The notes below the pieces were generated by a model. That model was not told the DNA's origin and made no database searches. It worked only from the letters and a program-made list of their open reading frames with translations. The position numbers and the translations under genes were made by a program. Below are positions 8,184 through 11,135 of a DNA stretch of 11,135 nt, in pieces. The first letter of the stretch is position 1. Every line of letters begins with the position of its first letter. Source of the DNA: Beroe ovata (lineage: Eukaryota > Ctenophora > Nuda > Beroida > Beroidae); assembly GCA_946803715.1 (NCBI GenBank), contig CAMPET010000094.1, forward strand, positions 224,259 through 235,393. The letters are read 5' to 3'.

Positions 8184-8402
8184 ATAATGTATTTTCGAGC
8201 ATTTGTGTGTTTTACGACTATCAATTTGATAATAATTTGATCGGTAAAACATCAAGCGATAAAGTTTCGGCGAATTGAAATGGAAATTGAGTTGGAAGCA
8301 AATGGTATTGGAGAAAATCATATCACAACATTTATGATCATCTCCAACAAATTGAGGAAGTTGAAACGTTATGTAACGCATAATCTGCTTAATCGATTAT
8401 TG

Positions 8403-8970
8403 GAAAATCAACAGCAATAAGGAATTGACGGCAACTCGAATTGAATCAAGGTATTATAGGAAGAGGTTGATGTACATAGAGGATTACTCCACCTGACAAA
8501 ATATGGCTGGATCATGGGCATGGGCCATGGCTCAAGATATACCACATAAACAGTACTATAGACAATATGGCCCATCAAATTAAACACGGCTTATTAAAGG
8601 AGAAACTATTGGGTGTCAGTGTGTCCCACTGATTTTCTTGTTTTTCCGTTGTAGATATATTCTTTCCTGCGTCATTTCGAACGCTGGATCGAATTTTTAT
8701 GGAATTTGACCCTTTTCGCCTGTTTTATGATAAAACTTTGAATTTTCCATCTAGGAATAAATAGGAATTTTGACCAATTTCTTTCTACCGTTATAACTGA
8801 TATCATAAATTCAAAGAAAATTTATGTTTCATTTTCACGCAAATAACACGGATTCTTATGTTTTTTGGACGTTAAATCGATTTCCGATCGAATTTTGTCC
8901 CCGTCTCGCTTGCCTGAGAAGCCGTCTGTATAATAGTTACTTCGAACCTCACATCTAAGAGTAGGTTACT
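8403..8970. other. AT-rich upstream region; no gene established
   Basis: I see no clear gene. The stretch contains a pyrimidine-rich acceptor-like sequence (TTTTTCCGTTGTAG, ending near 8654 on the plus strand) and a short open frame running from it to about 8760. It also has two copies of GATCGAATTTT (8687-8697 and 8886-8896). This is too little to call an exon. The region lies between glutaminase copy B and the possible plus-strand first exon near 8977, so it may hold divergent promoters. Confidence 0.3.
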
Positions 8971-8976
8971 GGGCCG

Positions 8977-8995
8977 CTCTCTTTATTTTGACATG
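8977..8995 (+). other. Possible tiny first exon: pyrimidine tract, ATG, then GTAAGT
   Basis: CTCTCTTT at 8977-8984 is followed by an ATG at 8993-8995, and the strong 5' splice site GTAAGTTT starts at the next base. A short leader beginning in a pyrimidine tract, with a first exon ending right after the start codon, is seen in several animal ribosomal-protein and other housekeeping genes. I could not find a matching ribosomal-protein exon downstream in this window. The call is a suggestion only. Confidence 0.22.
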
Positions 8996-9186
8996 GTAAG
9001 TTTAATCTACAATATCAGCTGGCTAAACTGTGTACAACGCGATATAACGTACTGGCTACTGCACAAGTGTAATACCTATACCACAAGTACTGTCACAAAC
9101 TCACAGTAAACTCACAGTAAACGTTTCCGCACGCTATACTATCGTTATGAATACTGTTATAGTAGGCTACCACATGGTACGTACAG

Positions 9187-9423
9187 CACACGTCATGTGT
9201 AGCTTCCCGGAAAATGGGTTCTTGGATTTCACCGGCTATCAACAGGGAGTACGATGGCAACTGGATCATGGCGAACAGATGGGAAGACAGAACATTAAAA
9301 ATAGAATATTATGATCTGTTAAAATAACTAGACCGGATGCTAAATGATAGAACAAAGCTTGATCCAGATGGTGCAATTAAACAAAGTATGTCTACAGCAA
9401 TTACTCAATTACTCAATTACTAA
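9187..9423 (+). pseudogene. Coding-like frame with an internal stop, function unknown
   Basis: In one plus frame a coding-like stretch (ATG at 9214; contains NREYDGNWIMANRWEDRT) ends at a TAA at 9325-9327. The same frame then continues with another coding-like stretch (contains DRMLNDRTKLDPDGAIKQ) to a TAA at 9421-9423. Composition is Asp/Arg/Lys/Trp-rich, unlike nearby chance frames. It might be a decayed gene or transposon fragment carrying a nonsense mutation. A short ORF after the in-phase acceptor CAG ending at 9186 is another option. I recognise no family, and chance cannot be excluded. Confidence 0.2.
9398..9421. repeat. Three exact copies of an 8-bp unit (CAATTACT)
   Basis: CAATTACT is repeated three times without a mismatch. 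It lies at the end of the coding-like frame described for 9187-9423. Confidence 0.85.
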
Positions 9424-9823
9424 GTGTACATAACAGAAAGCAGCCAAGTACACGAGATCCATTTTATAGATGACTTTCATTGATGAGCGTGCTGTTTAAA
9501 ATTTTGACAAAATAATAAAGCTAATAATCGCAATTATTGGCTTAAGACAATATGTGAGAGGTGGAGTTTAAACATTCGGAAGAATAATCCAGAATTGACA
9601 TATCGGTCAGAGCATCATGGTCAACACAGAGTTATAGTGTGTTATTAAATGCGTACTCTTTCTGGCATGAAGTACGTCCATTGATGATTGATTGTTTTAA
9701 GTTTTGACTTATATCAATTCCCTTTCATCGTAAAACCATGATGACCCTAAGACAGCCCGGACTCAAACACATTACCACTTGCCCTAACACACGACCATGA
9801 CCCCTACAAACATTCACTATGAC
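9424..9823. other. No recognisable feature
   Basis: This AT-rich stretch has no open frame of note, RNA gene or clear repeat. It leads into a CA-rich minisatellite. Confidence 0.5.
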
Positions 9824-9948
9824 CCACACACACACAAACACAGGCACAAACACAGGCACGCACACAAACACAGAAACGAACACAGACACGAACACAGACA
9901 CAGACACACACTCACACAAACACACACACTCACACAGACACACACAGA
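9824..9948. repeat. CA-rich minisatellite with an approximate 12-bp period
   Basis: About 125 bp consist of CACA-based units with variants such as CACAGGCACAAA, CACAGGCACGCA and CACGAACACAGA, grading into simple CACACA. The frames across it give His/Thr-rich or Cys/Val-rich peptides that only reflect the repeat. If the exon at 9981-10186 is real, this repeat sits in its downstream intron. Confidence 0.85.
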
Positions 9949-9980
9949 GGATCATTTAATAACAACCACGACTTGCTTAC

Positions 9981-10186
9981 CTGATGAGGGTTGAGAATTC
10001 TGTCCCCGGTTGAAGGATTGTGTCTGCATAGTCCGCACTGTTGTCCCTCAGTTGATTTGTACCGGTGGATATTGACTCTGTGATCGCTTCTGTCAATTCG
10101 ACCACGCCCGAACCTGGAGGGCGGGGGAATGTGTCACAATCAGTAGCTGTGGTGTGTGGTATCACTATATCTGTGGAGTTTAATTT
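9981..10186 (-). CDS. Candidate internal exon of an unknown gene (partial)
   Basis: Reading the minus strand, an acceptor-like CATTGTTCCACAG ends at 10187 and a near-consensus donor (ATCAG followed by GTAAGC) begins at 9980. The 206 bp between them are open in one frame, starting in phase 0 and ending two bases into a codon. The 68 or so encoded residues are rich in Thr, Ser, Asp, Glu and Pro (KLNSTDIV at the start, TEFSTLIR at the end) and include one N-glycosylation sequon (NST). This would suit a linker or extracellular region. No domain is recognised. The other exons would lie in or beyond the right flank. Confidence 0.3.
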
Positions 10187-10369
10187 CTGTGGAACAATGA
10201 TAGGTACATACATGTGTCTGTGTGAGTGTAAAAATGGAATCAGGGCAAGGATTTTGAATTTGGCCAGTTTATTATAGCTTCCTCAGATTATTTGACCTAT
10301 CAAGTGAAATAGCGCGTATAATGTAGCCGTAGTAATTATAATCATTGTCTACCTCTGGGTATAATTATC

Positions 10370-10500
10370 TACCAGCTTTCACGAAATCTGGTAAATATAC
10401 CAGTAAGTGGTAAGATATGCCAGTAGATATAGGTACCAGTTTCTGGTAAATTATACCAGTTACTGGTAAGATATACCAGTAAGATAATATACCAGTTACT
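10370..10500. repeat. Array of palindromic TACCAGT..ACTGGTA units (20/16-bp spacing)
   Basis: The hexamer TACCAG (once TGCCAG) starts at 10398, 10418, 10434, 10454, 10474 and 10490, giving spacings of 20, 16, 20, 20 and 16 bp. A further copy starts at 10370. Several units are near-palindromes of the form TACCAGTTACTGGTA. The 16-bp units lack the ACTGGTA arm. TCACGAAATC occurs on each side (10379-10388 and 10513-10522). This is a minisatellite with internal dyad symmetry. Confidence 0.75.
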
Positions 10501-10556
10501 TACTCGCTCGTCTCACGAAATCCATGACATTTGAGGGAGTACTACTCGATCCAGAT

Positions 10557-10570
10557 GTTACCATGGTAAC
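10557..10570. promoter_or_regulatory. Second perfect RFX X-box palindrome
   Basis: GTTACCATGGTAAC is identical to the 14-mer at 1138-1151 and fits the symmetric X-box consensus. It lies 15 bp before the duplicated segment starting at 10586 and is not itself duplicated. Its target is unknown. Confidence 0.4.
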
Positions 10571-10585
10571 TACTCAAACTCACCT

Positions 10586-10863
10586 ATTAGTAACCATTCA
10601 CTATATATAGGTAGCCAACTAAGTAACCAATCTAGTATTTCCAATCACTATAACAAGCACTAGGCAGTTGACAGGGATATCTCAGTTGATTTGGTAACGG
10701 ATAAAATCTAGTTTCTACTATGAATGCGGCCTTGATTTGAAGTTGAGTATTGATCCGTACATAATACAATGAAAGAGCACAAAGGTATCTGTACAACAAA
10801 CAGTGAAGATAGTCGATGACAAGATTATAATAGCTGTGTGTGTGTGTGTGTGTGTGTGTGTGT
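10586..10863 (+). repeat. Tandem duplication, copy 1, ending in a TG microsatellite
   Basis: The segment starting ATTAGTAACCATTCA is repeated 310 bp downstream at 10896 with few substitutions. Copy 1 carries 49 bp (10727-10775) that copy 2 lacks. It ends in a TG run (10835-10863) next to an ambiguous base (N) at 10864. No coding potential is visible, and it could be a fragment of a dispersed repeat. Confidence 0.85.
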
Positions 10864-10867
10864 NAAC

Positions 10868-10886
10868 AACCAAATCTTATTTGGTT
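10868..10886. repeat. Perfect 8-bp-stem hairpin between the duplicated copies
   Basis: AACCAAAT and ATTTGGTT flank the 3-nt loop CTT. The inverted repeat lies in the spacer of about 32 bp separating the two copies. It could be the scar of an insertion or a cruciform-prone site at the duplication junction. Confidence 0.6.
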
Positions 10887-10895
10887 TTGGGAAAA

Positions 10896-11121
10896 ATTAG
10901 TAACCATTCAATATATATAAGTAGCCAACTAAGTAACCAATCTAGTATTTCCAATCACTATAACAAGCACTAGACAGTAGACAGGGATATCTCAGTTTAT
11001 TTGGTAACGGATAAAATCTAGTTTCTACTATGAATGAGCACAAAGGTATCTGTACAGCAAACAGTGAAGATAGTCGATGACAAGATAGTAATAGCTGTGT
11101 GTGTGTGTGTGTGTGTGTGTG
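10896..11121 (+). repeat. Tandem duplication, copy 2, ending in a TG microsatellite
   Basis: This matches copy 1 from ATTAGTAACCATTCA through the TG run (11096-11121). It lacks the 49-bp segment and has scattered single-base differences. A GAGAGTGTGTGAGAG tail reaches the window edge, so further copies may follow. Confidence 0.85.
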
Positions 11122-11135
11122 AGAGTGTGTGAGAG

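Noticed and set aside
8172-8381. Minus-strand 69-codon ORF upstream of copy B as an N-terminal exon with a targeting signal
   Set aside because: Its product is not presequence-like. Splicing from the GTAAGTG donor inside it to the acceptor before copy B would not preserve the glutaminase frame.
8930-8960. TTCGAA-containing stretch as a tRNA T-arm
   Set aside because: On neither strand do the flanking bases pair into a T-stem, and no A box, anticodon stem or acceptor stem is found.
9797-9994. Plus-strand His/Thr-rich open frame and the opposing Cys/Val-rich frame (9725-9955)
   Set aside because: Both are translations of the CA-rich minisatellite and have no independent coding evidence.
10632-10907. 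Minus-strand ORF across the TG microsatellite
   Set aside because: It runs through the repeat and an N, and the second copy of the duplication does not preserve it.

Overview
This 11.1 kb window looks like animal nuclear DNA, most likely from an invertebrate; a sponge or another early-branching marine animal is a guess I cannot confirm. Two long minus-strand genes encode animal-type kidney glutaminases (EF-hand-like regulatory domain, glutaminase domain, C-terminal ankyrin repeats). The flanks are gene-poor and rich in CA/TG microsatellites, minisatellites and local duplications. There is no sign of prokaryotic gene packing.

Layout. 1-3788: no convincing gene; it holds microsatellites, a 32-bp tandem duplication, CACGTG E-boxes, a perfect RFX X-box palindrome (1138-1151), a CRE palindrome (2043-2052) and one short coding-like ORF (2729-2890). 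3789-5726 (-): glutaminase copy A, 645 aa from its first ATG. 5727-5976: a spacer of about 250 bp. 5977-7953 (-): glutaminase copy B, 658 aa, with a good candidate 3' splice site 2 nt before its ATG and a strong 5' splice site about 230 bp upstream, so a 5'UTR intron is likely. 8184-9817: mostly non-coding, with a possible tiny first exon (ATG followed directly by GTAAGT) and a coding-like frame broken by a stop. 9824-9948: CA-rich minisatellite. 9981-10186 (-): a candidate exon of an unknown gene, bounded by good splice sites. 10370-10500: an array of palindromic 20/16-bp units. 10557-10570: a second perfect X-box palindrome. 10586 to the end: a 310-bp-offset tandem duplication with TG microsatellites.

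The main result is the glutaminase pair. Both reading frames are uninterrupted, whereas mammalian GLS genes have many introns. The copies are a mosaic. Their N-termini have diverged almost beyond alignment, yet a block of 204 residues in the catalytic core is identical except for one position. That position matches the active-site tyrosine Tyr466 of human KGA: copy A keeps Tyr453 and copy B has Ser463. All other active-site positions are kept in both copies. This suggests gene conversion that homogenised the core, next to a retained or newly formed active-site change. Copy B could be a pseudoenzyme or an altered enzyme, and might co-assemble with copy A, since this family forms tetramers. Neither N-terminus looks like a mitochondrial presequence, so both may act in the cytosol unless an upstream exon supplies a targeting signal.
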